Below, piece after piece: positions 6,535 through 15,296 of a stretch of 18,449 nucleotides of DNA. The notes below the pieces were generated by a model. That model did no database searches, was not told the DNA's origin, and saw only the letters and a list, made by a program, of their open reading frames with translations. The position numbers and the translations under genes were made by a program. Position 1 is the stretch's first letter. Each line of letters opens with the position of its first letter. Origin of the DNA: CAVQGZ01 sp964356295 (GTDB lineage: Bacteria; Actinomycetota; Actinomycetes; Jiangellales; Jiangellaceae); NCBI GenBank assembly GCA_964356295.1, contig CAYHHE010000059.1, forward strand, positions 1-18,449, read 5' to 3'.

Positions 6535-7433
6535 GGACGCGGACGTGGATCGAGCTCGCATGGTTCGGCCTGACCACCGTGCTGCTGCGCAGGAAGGACC
6601 CGATTGTCGGCTCCCTCATCCTCACCGACCGGTGCAACCTGGCCTGCCGTCACTGTGTCGTGGCCAACATCCGGCGGGTCGACTACCCGTATCAGCAGTT
6701 GCGGTCCGACATGGCGTCCCTGGCGTCGCAGGGCGTGCGGATCCTGATGCTGTACGGGGGCGAGCCGTTCCTCTGGCGGGACGGCGACCGTCGGCTGCGG
6801 GACGTCGTGCTCGAGGCCAAGCGGATGGGGTTCGCGATGGTGAATGTCGTCACCAACGGCACCTACGGGCTGGACCTGCCGGAGGCCGACCTGCTCATGG
6901 TGAGCGTAGACGGCACCCGCGAACACCACGACCAGATCCGGGGCACCACCTACGACAGGGTCATGGCCCACATCGCCGCCGCCCCGCGCGACAACATCTG
7001 CCTCTACATGGCGATCAACCGACTCAACCTCACCGACATCGAGCACGTCGCCCGCACCGCAAGGGACCTGCCGACCGTGCGGGCAGCGTCGTTCAACCTC
7101 CACACCCCGTACCCCGGCACCGAGCACCTGGCATTGACGCGGGAGCAGCGGCGCGCGGCCTGCGCGCAGATCGCCCGGCTCATCGGGCAGGGCCACCCCA
7201 TCCTCAACCTGGCCAGCACGCTGCCGGCCGTGGCCGAGAACGCCTGGCCCACACCCTGCCACCAGTGCCTCATCGTGGAGGACGGTCAGCAGTGGGTCTG
7301 CGGACGCTGCGTCGAGATCCCCGGTCTGTGCCAGCAGTGTGGGTACCTGTTCTCCGCCGAGCTGTCGCTGCTGTTCAGCGGGAGGCCGCGGGTGGTGGCC
7401 GAAGCGGTGCGCACCTACGGGCGCCACCTCTGA
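6531..7433 (+). CDS. Radical SAM protein with a cysteine-rich C-terminus
   Basis: A 300-residue enzyme of the radical S-adenosylmethionine superfamily. The 4Fe-4S binding motif CxxxCxxC is at Cys35, Cys39 and Cys42 (DRCNLACRHC), and the SAM-contacting GGEP at 76-79 (MLYGGEPFLW). The barrel continues with VVTNGTYG and SVDGTREHHDQIRG, as in the SPASM/MoaA-like group. The last 60 residues carry six more cysteines in CxxC-x10-CxxC-x6-CxxC spacing (243, 246, 257, 260, 267, 270), suited to an auxiliary iron-sulfur cluster. It overlaps the SHOCT gene by 4 bp. Reaction and substrate are unknown. A role in peptide or small-molecule modification is possible, but no precursor peptide was recognised nearby. 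The superfamily call is firm; anything narrower is inference. Confidence 0.92.
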   Translation: MRTRTWIELAWFGLTTVLLRRKDPIVGSLILTDRCNLACRHCVVANIRRVDYPYQQLRSDMASLASQGVRILMLYGGEPFLWRDGDRRLRDVVLEAKRMGFAMVNVVTNGTYGLDLPEADLLMVSVDGTREHHDQIRGTTYDRVMAHIAAAPRDNICLYMAINRLNLTDIEHVARTARDLPTVRAASFNLHTPYPGTEHLALTREQRRAACAQIARLIGQGHPILNLASTLPAVAENAWPTPCHQCLIVEDGQQWVCGRCVEIPGLCQQCGYLFSAELSLLFSGRPRVVAEAVRTYGRHL

Positions 7434-7497
7434 GGCGACCCCGCCATCAGCCGCCCCTTCTGAAGACCCTCTCCCCAACAGCTGGTGGCAACCGTTC

Positions 7498-7704
7498 ATG
7501 CGGGGTGGCACGGTGCCTCCCAGTCGATCCCGACCTGCTCGATCGGGCCCTGTCGGTGAGCGGCGAGCGGACGAAGAAGGCCGCCGTGACGCGTGCGTTG
7601 GAGGAGTTCATCGCGCGGCGGGAGCAGGCCCGCATCCTCGAGCTCTTCGGCCAGGTCGAGATCGACCCGTCCTACGATCACAAGCCGAGCGTTCGCGCGG
7701 ATGA
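7498..7704 (+). pseudogene. vapB: VapB-type antitoxin with two compensating frameshifts
   Basis: Three pieces make a normal VapB. The N-terminus is in frame 1 (ATG 7498, MRGGTV). The body is in frame 2 from about 7523: VDPDLLDRALSVSGERTKKA, AVTRALEEFIARREQ, ARILELFGQVEIDPSYDHK. The C-terminus is in frame 1 again, AERSRG then TGA at 7702-7704, which overlaps the vapC ATG as ATGA. The normal gene would need one base fewer near 7505-7522 and one more near 7682-7688 (AAGCCGAG, expected AAGGCCGAG). As written, frame 2 has no stop until 8707. A GTG at 7505 could start the body in frame 2, but the protein would then run on through vapC out of frame. It may be true decay or sequence error. The role of VapB is to bind and neutralise VapC and repress the operon. 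Confidence 0.65.
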
Positions 7705-8138
7705 GTCTGCTGGTCGACGCCAGTGTCTGGTCGCTGGCGCTGCGCCGCGACACGCTTCCCGAGGCGCCGGAGGTGCGGGCGCTGCACGATGCGCTCACCG
7801 GTGGGGACATCGTCGCCACCACCGGCATCGTTCTGCAGGAACTGTTGCAGGGCGTGGTCCGCGAACAGGTCAGGACGCAGATCGTCGAGACGTTCACCGC
7901 GCTGGAGCACCTCGCGCCGACGCGCGGGGACCACATCGCTGCCGCGAAGGTGCGTACCACACTGCGGTCCGTTGGTGTCCAGGTCGGGACGATCGACGCC
8001 CTGATCGCCCAGCTCGCCATCGCTGGCAACCACACCCTGTTGACTACCGAGAAGCACTTCCACCTGGCCGCCCGCCATGTCGACCTTCGACTGTGGCGTC
8101 CTCCCGCGGGCTGCGCCACGGCGGATACGGAGCGATGA
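7701..8138 (+). CDS. vapC: VapC-family PIN-domain toxin
   Basis: A 145-residue PIN-domain ribonuclease, full length. Acidic site residues are Asp6 (LLVDASVWSLALRR), Glu47 (GIVLQELLQG) and Asp99 (VGTIDALIAQLA). The fourth position, normally Asp in TTDxDF, reads TTEKHF, with Glu117 in place of Asp and His119 in place of the next acidic residue. I chose the ATG at 7701 because it overlaps the expected vapB stop (ATGA) and gives the standard MSLLVD N-terminus. VapC toxins cleave tRNA or rRNA and are held inactive by VapB. With vapB frameshifted, an active toxin would be a hazard, so either vapB is intact in the living cell or the toxin is weakened. Its stop overlaps the following TOTE-like start (ATGA). 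Confidence 0.88.
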   Translation: MSLLVDASVWSLALRRDTLPEAPEVRALHDALTGGDIVATTGIVLQELLQGVVREQVRTQIVETFTALEHLAPTRGDHIAAAKVRTTLRSVGVQVGTIDALIAQLAIAGNHTLLTTEKHFHLAARHVDLRLWRPPAGCATADTER

Positions 8139-8637
8139 GCCGGGACGACCTGGAACGTGAACTGGCCCAGCTCCGGCAGGAGAACGCGCGGCTCAAGAGG
8201 CTGTTGAGACTGACCAGCCGCGAGTTGGAGCCCGCCAGAGGGGACCAGTCGGCGTGGTTCGACCGTCCGCCCGGTCCGGTTACCGCTGCCTCGCCAGCAG
8301 AAGCCAAGATCGCGTTGTACAGCGCGCTCTTCCAGGCACGCCCGGACGTCTACGCCGTTCGCTGGGAGAACCGGCGGTGCGGGACGTCCGGGTGGGTGCC
8401 CGCGGTCGAGGGCGGCTGGCGCGGAGGCGGCCGAAACCGTGAGCGGCGGGACCTTCCGTTCACCGCGGACATCCTTGCGGCCCATCTCACTGGCACCCAC
8501 CACATCGGGCCGAGGTACACGACTACCACGACGTCGACACCCCCGTGCTGGCCATCTCCCTCGCCAGACGGGCCCCCGGCTACGTCAGCCTCGGATTCCC
8601 GGATCCACGCCGCCTCTGCTTCCGAGGTGCTCTGGGT
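8135..8637 (+). pseudogene. TOTE-type conflict-system primase-helicase reduced to its two ends
   Basis: Reading from the ATG at 8135: a coiled coil (LERELAQLRQENARLKRLL), then QSAWFDRPPGPVTAASPAEA, KIALYSALFQARPDVYAVRW, WVPAVEGGW, then ADILAAHLTGTHHIG up to about 8509. This matches the N-terminus of TOTE proteins (archaeo-eukaryotic primase fused to a superfamily 2 helicase). The next family block, roughly LYPLL.GD.C.WLAADFD, is missing. Instead, from 8509 in frame 1, EVHDYHDVDTPVLAISLARR and APGYVSLGFPDPRRL appear, which resemble the extreme C-terminus of such helicases. So about 800 residues appear deleted, with ends joined out of frame at about 8509-8512. TOTE systems are predicted anti-mobile-element systems. 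The N-terminal match is strong; the C-terminal match is from memory. Confidence 0.7.
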
Positions 8638-8639
8638 CG

Positions 8640-9185
8640 GCCTCGGCGCTCAACACGCGCACTTCGGGGCACCCGTCCAGCACGTCGAGGACGCGCCCCC
8701 GCACTAGCTGCGCGACGTGCCCAGGTGAACTGGAGGAGTGGCGCTGCGCGACCGGTCGCACCGCCGGGGGAGTCACAGGCGTGCAATGCAGCCCGTTGCC
8801 CGGACGTCCCGACCCGGCGAGCGGGCGAACCGCTGCCGCAGGTGCCCGCCTGGCGTTGCTGGCCGCCCGCTGCTCTGGTTGACTTCCCGGGTGCGCTGCT
8901 CGACTGCTCCGGAGCCGGCCCTGGCTCGTAGCGTCTCGGCGCGGGCCTGCTCCTGTTGTCGCTGAGGGTCACCGCCCCGCGGGTCCTCCCGCACCGTCCC
9001 AGCAGAACGGGTCATCCCCATGCCCTCTCCGTACTTCCCACCCACGGTCGTCGTGACTGACGCCCGCTTCGGCGACTACTCCGACGGGAGTGGCTCAGTC
9101 TCCGCATCGGCCCTCCTGGGGCTCGAGTGCCTGCTCTCCGACCCCGTCTCCCTCACCCCCACCCCGGCAGAGAGGACCCTGCATC
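8640..9185. other. Gene-poor spacer upstream of cysK, with a possible leader ORF
   Basis: No known gene was recognised between the TOTE remnant and cysK. Long reading frames on both strands here are compositional. One ORF is worth noting: ATG 9020 to TGA 9199, 59 codons, beginning MPSPYFPPTVVVTDARFGDY and overlapping the cysK start by 14 bp, but it has no visible ribosome site. A small hairpin (ACTCC 9078-9082, GGAGT 9087-9091) lies within it. The cysK promoter is probably in 8950-9150, though no clear hexamers were found. Confidence 0.35.
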
Positions 9186-10121
<936 letters not shown>

Positions 10122-10129
10122 GGCGCGGC

Positions 10130-10831
10130 GTGCTGACCCGGATGCGGCGCGACGTCGCCGCCGTCCTCGAACGCGACCCGGCCGCGCGGACGCCCTGGGA
10201 GGTGGCGCTGCTCTACCCGGGGCTGCACGCCGTCTGGACCCACCGCGCCAGCCACTGGCTGTGGGACCGTGGCGCGCGGTTCCCGGCCCGGGCGCTGTCG
10301 CAGGCCAGCCGATGGGCCACCGGCATCGAGATCCACCCGGCGGCCACGCTCGGTGAGGGCGTGTTCATCGACCACGGCGCCGGCGTCGTCATCGGCGAGA
10401 CGGCCGAGGTCGGCGACGACGTCACGATCTACCACGGCGTCACCCTCGGCGGGACGAGCCTGGACAAGGGCAAGCGCCACCCCACCGTGGGTGACCGGGT
10501 GACGATCGGCGCGGGCGCCAAGGTGCTCGGCGCGGTCACCGTGGGGCACGACTCCCGGATCGGCGCGAACGCCGTGCTGGTGCGGTCGGTTCACGACAAC
10601 TCCGTGGTCGTGGGCGTGCCCGGCCAGGTCATCGCCCGCACCGTCAAGCACACCGCCGCCGACCGGCCCGACCTCGACAACGCCATGGTGCCCGACCCCG
10701 TCGGCAGCGCCGTCCACACCCTGCTCGCGCGGGTCGAGGCGCTGGAGATGCAGCTCGTCGGGCACACCGAGGGGCGCGGGATGCACATGGTCGAGGTGGG
10801 GGTGTGGGAGACCGAGGACTTCTCGATATGA
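10130..10831 (+). CDS. cysE: Serine O-acetyltransferase
   Basis: A 233-residue enzyme making O-acetylserine from serine and acetyl-CoA. The N-terminal helical part (LERDPAARTPWEVALLYPGL) is typical of the shorter actinobacterial/EpsC-type form. A left-handed beta-helix follows, with hexapeptide repeats from about 68 to 165 (IEIHPAATLGEGVFIDHGAG, VVIGETAEVGDDVTIYHGVT). His82 in DHGAG and His102 in YHGVTLGG match catalytic positions. An extended C-terminal tail ends in -DFSI. A terminal Ile is what inserts into the CysK active site in known cysteine synthase complexes. I prefer the GTG at 10130, with GAGG at 10120-10123 six bp upstream; a TTG at 10118 overlapping the cysK stop is the alternative. 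Its stop overlaps the next start (ATGA). Confidence 0.95.
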   Translation: MLTRMRRDVAAVLERDPAARTPWEVALLYPGLHAVWTHRASHWLWDRGARFPARALSQASRWATGIEIHPAATLGEGVFIDHGAGVVIGETAEVGDDVTIYHGVTLGGTSLDKGKRHPTVGDRVTIGAGAKVLGAVTVGHDSRIGANAVLVRSVHDNSVVVGVPGQVIARTVKHTAADRPDLDNAMVPDPVGSAVHTLLARVEALEMQLVGHTEGRGMHMVEVGVWETEDFSI

Positions 10832-11994
10832 CGGTGCCGCGGTCGCCCGCGCCGTCCCACGTGCCGTTCCGGCCGTCGGCCACGCACTCGGTAGGGATCG
10901 AGTGGGAGCTCGCACTCGTCGACGCGGGGACCGGCGACCTGGTTCAGGCGGCCGACGACGTCCTCGAGGCGGTACGGCCACTCGGTGCCGCCGCGCACCC
11001 GCGCATCCACCGAGAGCTGCTGCTCAACACCGTGGAGCTCGTCACCGGCGTGTGCCATTGTGTCCCCGAAGCCGTGGCCGACCTCGACCGCAGCCTGGCC
11101 GAGGTGCGCGAGGTGACCGACCGGCTCGGCCTGGAGGTGATCTCGGCCGGCACGCACCCCTTCGCGAGCTGGCGCGAGCAGAAGGTGACTCCCGGCGAGC
11201 GCTACGCGACCCTGATCGACCGCACCCAGTGGTGGGGTCGGCAGATGCTCGTCTACGGCGTCCACGTGCACGTCGGCATGCCCGACCCGGCACGGGTGCT
11301 GCCCGTGCTCAACGCGCTGCTGCGCTACTTCCCGCACCTGCAGGCGCTGTCAGCGTCCTCACCGTTCTGGGGCGGCCAGGACACCGGCTACGCCAGCAAC
11401 CGGGCCCTGATGTTCCAGCAACTGCCCACGGCCGGGCTGCCGTTCCAGTTCGCCACCTGGCCTGCCTTCGAGGCCTACCTGCGCGACATGTTCACCACCG
11501 GGGTCATCGAGCACTACAAGGACGTCCGCTGGGACGTCCGCCCCTCGCCGGTGCTCGGCACGCTCGAGGTGCGCATCTGTGACGGCATCCCCACGCTGGC
11601 CGAGGTGGCGGCCACGAGCGCGCTCACGCACTGCCTCGTGGTCGACCTGGACGAGCGGCTCGCCTGCGGCGAGGCGCTGCCGACGCTGCCGCAGTGGCAC
11701 GTCCAGGAGAACAAGTGGCGGTCGGCGCGGTACGGGCTGGACGCCATCGTGATCACCGACGACACGAGCACCGAGCGACTCGTGACCGACGACCTCACCG
11801 ACCTGGTCGAACGTCTCGCGCCCGTGGCCGAGCGGCTTGGCTGCAGCGCCGAGCTCGCCGCGGTGGCCGACATTGTCGCGATGGGCGCCAGCTACCAACG
11901 CCAGCGCGCCGTGGCGCGCACCGCCGAGGGCGACCTGGGCGCCGTGGTGCGCGGCCTTGTCGCGGAGATGCGCGCCGGTCACCCGCTGCCCTGA
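10828..11994 (+). CDS. Glutamate-cysteine ligase 2-type (YbdK-like) carboxylate-amine ligase
   Basis: A 388-residue ATP-grasp-like enzyme of the GCS2/YbdK family. Diagnostic stretches are THSVGIEWELALVD near residue 22, IHRELLLNTVELVTGVC near 62, WWGRQMLVYGVHVHVGMPDP near 133-152, and RWDVRPSPVLGTLEVRICDG near 235. Family members join glutamate to an amine such as cysteine, usually weakly; the true substrate is often unknown. Overlap with cysE by 4 bp (ATGA) places it in the cysteine operon, which favours gamma-glutamylcysteine as product. Actinobacteria mainly use mycothiol; gamma-glutamylcysteine would matter for ergothioneine synthesis or as a thiol in its own right. The other ergothioneine genes are not in the window. 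The family call is firm; the substrate is inference. Confidence 0.9.
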   Translation: MTVPRSPAPSHVPFRPSATHSVGIEWELALVDAGTGDLVQAADDVLEAVRPLGAAAHPRIHRELLLNTVELVTGVCHCVPEAVADLDRSLAEVREVTDRLGLEVISAGTHPFASWREQKVTPGERYATLIDRTQWWGRQMLVYGVHVHVGMPDPARVLPVLNALLRYFPHLQALSASSPFWGGQDTGYASNRALMFQQLPTAGLPFQFATWPAFEAYLRDMFTTGVIEHYKDVRWDVRPSPVLGTLEVRICDGIPTLAEVAATSALTHCLVVDLDERLACGEALPTLPQWHVQENKWRSARYGLDAIVITDDTSTERLVTDDLTDLVERLAPVAERLGCSAELAAVADIVAMGASYQRQRAVARTAEGDLGAVVRGLVAEMRAGHPLP

Positions 11995-12052
11995 CCCGCC
12001 CCGGTCGCGGTGCTTCCGCCGGACGTCCAGGGACCAGTTCGCCTTTGCGGCG

Positions 12053-12127
12053 TCAGCCCCGCATCTCGTCGATGGCGGCGACCGCGGCGAGGATGAGCGG
12101 CACGTTCGGGCCGGGCTCGATCTCCAC
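12053..12127 (-). other. Short reading frame, possibly a gene tail
   Basis: A 24-codon frame (GTG 12127-12125 to TGA 12055-12053) reads VEIEPGPNVPLILAAVAAID then EMRG. It looks protein-like and out of place between the ligase gene and the ATPase remnant, and could be the surviving C-terminus of a lost gene. I do not recognise the family. It may equally be chance. Confidence 0.25.
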
Positions 12128-12159
12128 GCTTGCCCGCCCCCGATGTCCGGCGCATCGGC

Positions 12160-12310
12160 GTGGTTGCCTACGTTCGACGAATCCTCGACGACGAGTTGGA
12201 CGTGCTGTTCAGCGAGCTCCCCGCGATCGCCATCGACGGGCCGAAGGGGGTGGGCAAGACGACCACGGGACAACAGCACGCGCACGGCCTGTTGTGCCTC
12301 CGAGGAGCAG
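12160..12310 (+). pseudogene. N-terminal remnant of a DUF4143-type P-loop ATPase
   Basis: A GTG at 12160 opens a frame reading AYVRRILDDELDVLFSELPA then IAIDGPKGVGKTTTGQQHAH. The Walker A motif is GPKGVGKTT at about residues 28-36. The context is that of AAA-like ATP-binding proteins of the DUF4143 group, whose N-termini read similarly (YRRRVVDDELDELL..LPAIAIEGAKGVGKT). After about 12300 the homology fades; frame 2 briefly continues with EEQRLAAQML. The family is about 400 residues; the Walker B and C-terminal DNA-binding or DUF4143 part are absent. Nothing was recognised from 12340 to 12524. Such proteins are often found in accessory regions; their role is mostly unknown. Confidence 0.6.
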
Positions 12311-12524
12311 CGCCTGGCGGCCCAGATGCTGGCTCACCGCCATCGGGTCGCGCTGCCCTCGTCCCAGATCTCTCACCGTCCGCCCACAGCCGCTGTCAGT
12401 GCGGTTCTCAAGTGGTTTCAGGGCAGCCGATCGTGCCGAAGAACGTGCGTCCTTCTGGCCCGCATCTTCGGGCCAATCGTGGAGAACCGACAGTTCCCGA
12501 TGGTGTGGCTGCAGGCCCGGCCCG

Positions 12525-13980
12525 GTGGCCGGCCCGCCGCCGCCCGGTCTGCGGGATTGGCCCGAGCCGGGCACGGTGGTGGTCTCCCCGGCCCTGGTAC
12601 GCGCCGGCTACGACGCGCAGGCCCTAGGCTTCCAGCCCTCCACCGCAGGTGCTGCAGGGGACGCGGTCATCGGATCGGAAGGGGTGGCGACGCTGTCGCC
12701 GTGGCTCGTCTATGCCGCCCCGGCACCGGGCCGGGACTTGGGCAGCACAGGGAACCTGACCCGCATCTCCGGATTCGGGCCGCGACCAGGCCAGCCCACG
12801 GCCGCGGTGCTCACCGACCAGGAGTCACCCAGCCCCGCCCAGGCCCTCGGGCTGGTGGGCCTGGTGCTGCCGGCGCTGCTGCTGGCGTGGAGCGCGGTAC
12901 GCGCCGACGAGAGGCTGCGCTGGGCGCGGGCGCACCGGCTCCTGCGCCTGGGGTTGAGCCGCCCTCGATCCCGCTGGCGCTGCCCTGGCTGGTTCGCCGC
13001 GTCGCACCGCTGAGCGCCCGAGCCGCCGACTCGCGGGTGTGGCTGGCCAGCCGGCGCCTGGCACACCAGCCCCGCCCCCTGCCCTGGCCCGCCCTGCCGC
13101 GGTCTTGGGCAGCCTGGTGTTCCTGCTCGGCGCCCTCACCGGCATCACCACCGCCATCGCCACCCAGCAGCAGGTCCCTGCCGACGACACCGCGGTCGTC
13201 CTGCTCGAGTGGGCCGACCCGCGACCCGGAGACGAGCAAGCCCTGACCGCCGCGCTCCCACCGCAACCCACGCTGCTGCCCGTCGCCAGCATCGATGTCG
13301 GCGCCGACACCGTCACCGTCGTCGAAGCCACCTGCGATCAAGCCGCACAGATGCTTGGCATCCCACAGACCGCGAGCTGCACCCCTGCCGGCGAGCTCAC
13401 ACCCCAGCCCGAAGACGGCGTGTCCGTCCGCTACGGCTGGCAGGTGCAACCACCGCAGACCCTGCCCGTCCCAGCCGACCCCGACCGCGGCGCGACCCTG
13501 ATCATCGGCGCCGGCCTCGACCCCACCACCGTCACCCGGGCCGCACACCACCTCCCCGGCTTCAACATGAGCTGGCTGTCCATGCTGCCCCTGGCACCGC
13601 AACGCCTCGCCGAGTGGATCGTCGGATTCGCCACCCTCGGCATCGCCCTGCTCGCCCTGGCCGCCACGCACGCCGTCGCCGACCGGATGGCCACCCAAGC
13701 CCGCGAGAGCACCGCGGCCATCCGAGCCGCCCTCGCCACTGACCAGCAAGCCATCGTCGTCGGCATCAGCCTCGCCCTGCCCGCCGTGCTCGCCGTCGCA
13801 GTCGGCACCACGTGCGCAACCGTGTTCCGCGGAACCGCCCCCGACATCGATCTGTCCCGATCGGTCGACGCGCGCCTACTCATCCAGGCCCTCGCCGCCA
13901 CTTCAGTCGTCCTCGCCATCTCCGCCAGCGTCGTCCACACACTGCGGCGACAAGCACGAAGCCGCCAAAGCAACCAGTAG
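12525..13980 (+). pseudogene. FtsX-like ABC transporter permease, 5'-truncated and twice frameshifted
   Basis: Three frames together make one permease. Frame 3 from 12525 reads AGPPPPGLRDWPEPGTVVVS, then a first membrane segment LGLVGLVLPALLLAWSAVRA (about 12846-12905). Frame 2 from about 12955 reads IPLALPWLVRRVAPLS and VWLASRRLAHQPRP. Frame 1 from about 13085 reads AAVLGSLVFLLGALTGITTA, a roughly 150-residue extracytoplasmic part (two Cys, near 13332 and 13379), then membrane segments near 13612-13670, 13750-13820 and 13880-13945. It stops at TAG 13978-13980. The order and the SSRRLA-like motif fit actinobacterial MacB/FtsX-type permeases. The N-terminal half is absent, and no ATPase partner is seen. 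The 3' part alone (13039-13980) is a 313-codon open frame that software could call as a gene. Confidence 0.6.
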
Positions 13981-14133
13981 CGCCCAGATCCCACGGCTTC
14001 GGCCGCCGGTGCGTCACAGCGCTGCCTGAGGACGCGTCGCGACCAGAGTGGTCTTGGCCGGATCAGCGTCGTTTCCGCCCAGTGTGGGTATCGTCGGTGC
14101 GCCCATGGTGGCGACGTTGGCGGGCGAGGGTTC

Positions 14134-14517
14134 TCAGGCGACGACCTCTACGGCGGGCGCGGAGTGGAGGCGGCGGTCAGTGGTGACCAGGGGAAGGTCG
14201 CGTACGACGGCCAGTTGAACGTACAAGGCGTCAACCAGCCGCAGCTGATGACGCCGTGACCAAGCACCGATGAGAAGGTCGCTCACATCGTGACGCTGGA
14301 TCGGAGCAGCCACGAGGTGACGAAGCCTGGATTCGACTTCCTCGGCTTCGATGTCGCCGGCACGATGCAGTCGCCCTAGGGCAGAGAGGACCTCGGCGTC
14401 GAGGTGCGCCGGTGCGTGTAGCGCGTGACCCGCGAGCCGACGACGAACGGCGCCCCCCACCTCGTTGCCGAGCAGTAGATCCACCATCGCAGAGGCGTCG
14501 ACCACCACGTCAGCCAT
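14134..14517 (-). CDS. vapC: VapC-family PIN-domain toxin
   Basis: A 127-residue PIN-domain protein with all four acidic positions: Asp7 (VVVDASAMVDLLLG), Glu42 (HLDAEVLSALGRLHRAG), Asp96 (LRLVDALYVQLA) and Asp114 (LVTTDRRL). It is expected to be an Mg-dependent RNase that cuts tRNA or rRNA when freed from its antitoxin. I chose the ATG at 14517 because it gives the standard start and overlaps the antitoxin stop by 8 bp (ATGGCTGA); the frame upstream to 14613 lies inside the antitoxin gene. It is not closely similar to the VapC at 7701, so the two modules are probably independent acquisitions. Intact; the best-preserved toxin in the window. Confidence 0.92.
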   Translation of the reverse strand: MADVVVDASAMVDLLLGNEVGGAVRRRLAGHALHAPAHLDAEVLSALGRLHRAGDIEAEEVESRLRHLVAAPIQRHDVSDLLIGAWSRRHQLRLVDALYVQLAVVRDLPLVTTDRRLHSAPAVEVVA

Positions 14518-14743
14518 GGCGCGTGGTGGCCTCCTCCCGCGCTGCGTCGAGCGCATTGAGGGCGCTGTCATGGTGCACCCGCTCAGCCGAGGGCGTCTTG
14601 GCCACTGTGGCAAGCCAGGCGTCTGTCGAACGCTCGGCGAGAGTGCGTCTCACGGCCTCCTGCGTCACCGCCGAGAGGTTCAGCCCCGCCTTCTTCGCTT
14701 CGGCTGCCAGATCGTCCGGGAGGTAGACGTTCAGTCGAGTCAC
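14510..14743 (-). CDS. vapB: VapB/RHH-type antitoxin
   Basis: A 77-residue antitoxin paired with the VapC that follows. The N-terminal ribbon-helix-helix is TRLNVYLPDDLAAEAKKAGL then NLSAVTQEAVRRTLAER (residues 2-38); the C-terminal tail, rich in charged residues, would wrap the toxin. I chose the GTG at 14743-14741 because it begins right at the RHH strand. The upstream in-frame extension to 14851 is not RHH-like, and an AT-rich -10 element lies 7 bp before the GTG, which fits a leaderless mRNA. The module probably represses its own promoter. Confidence 0.85.
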   Translation of the reverse strand: MTRLNVYLPDDLAAEAKKAGLNLSAVTQEAVRRTLAERSTDAWLATVAKTPSAERVHHDSALNALDAAREEATTRHG

Positions 14744-14750
14744 AACACAC

Positions 14751-14756
14751 AATATA
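14751..14756 (-). promoter_or_regulatory. -10 element of a leaderless vapBC promoter
   Basis: On the minus strand TATATT (14756-14751) lies 7 bp before the vapB GTG (14743). In actinobacteria a TANNNT -10 element with transcription starting at the start codon 7-8 bp later is the signature of a leaderless transcript. No Shine-Dalgarno is present in between and no good -35 was seen. It lies in a short AT-rich island amid high-GC sequence. Confidence 0.55.
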
Positions 14757-14956
14757 CACACAGGCGAACGCCGAGCGCTCCGGACACCGATCCCCTTGTG
14801 GTCAGTCGGGACCGAGACGTCCTCCAGCCACTCTTCTGGAGGTCGCGTCACCGCGCCGCCCTTGGGTCCGGCCCCGCACGCGGGTCAGCAAGGCCGCGGT
14901 TTGCGTTGCCGTGAGGCACAACGCCTCAACGGGGCCTGCCCCCCGGAGTTGCCCGC

Positions 14957-15180
14957 ATGAGGTCCGAGGGCTTCGTTGCGTGCGCAGTTCTGGCCATTGG
15001 CGCGACCCTGCTGCTCGGTGCCTGCAGCGGAATGAGCGAGGCGCCGGAGAGTTACCCCGACGCCCCCTCGCATGCCCCAAAGGATTCGCGCGCGCACTGG
15101 CGTCTGAAGTCAACGACGTCCAGGCGGTGGGCGTGGTCGAACCGAACGCCCACCTCGACCGCGCGCGGCTCGGCGTGCCG
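14957..15180 (+). pseudogene. Lipoprotein gene start, probably frameshifted
   Basis: ATG 14957, with GGAG about 8 bp upstream, gives a classic lipoprotein signal: MRSEGFVACAVLAIGATLLL then GACSGMSEAPES, with lipobox LLGAC and the lipidated Cys at residue 23. After about residue 36 the frame becomes rich in Arg/Thr/Ser and non-protein-like. A neighbouring frame then reads KGFARALASEVNDVQAVGVV then EPNAHLDRARLGVP (about 15078-15180), which looks like the true continuation. A frameshift near 15060-15075 is inferred. The product would be a cell-surface lipoprotein of unknown role. It could instead be a small intact lipoprotein with an odd tail ending at 15434. Confidence 0.4.
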
Positions 15181-15296
15181 CAATGTCACGCGGGCGCACC
15201 GAGGCGAGCGTGCGTTTGGCCTGGCCGATGGAGCTGGCCGAACTGCTTGGCCTGTCTGGGAAGCAGCTCGGCCAGCTGTCCCGTCTTCTGGGGCTC

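Noticed and set aside
6416..8707. A 763-codon open frame on the plus strand
   Set aside because: It runs out of frame through the radical SAM and vapC genes. Only its vapB body and TOTE N-terminal stretches are real coding sequence, joined by the frameshifted vapB losing its stop.
11837..13246. A 469-codon plus-strand open frame
   Set aside because: It covers the end of the ligase gene out of frame, spacer and part of the broken permease; no consistent homology along its length.
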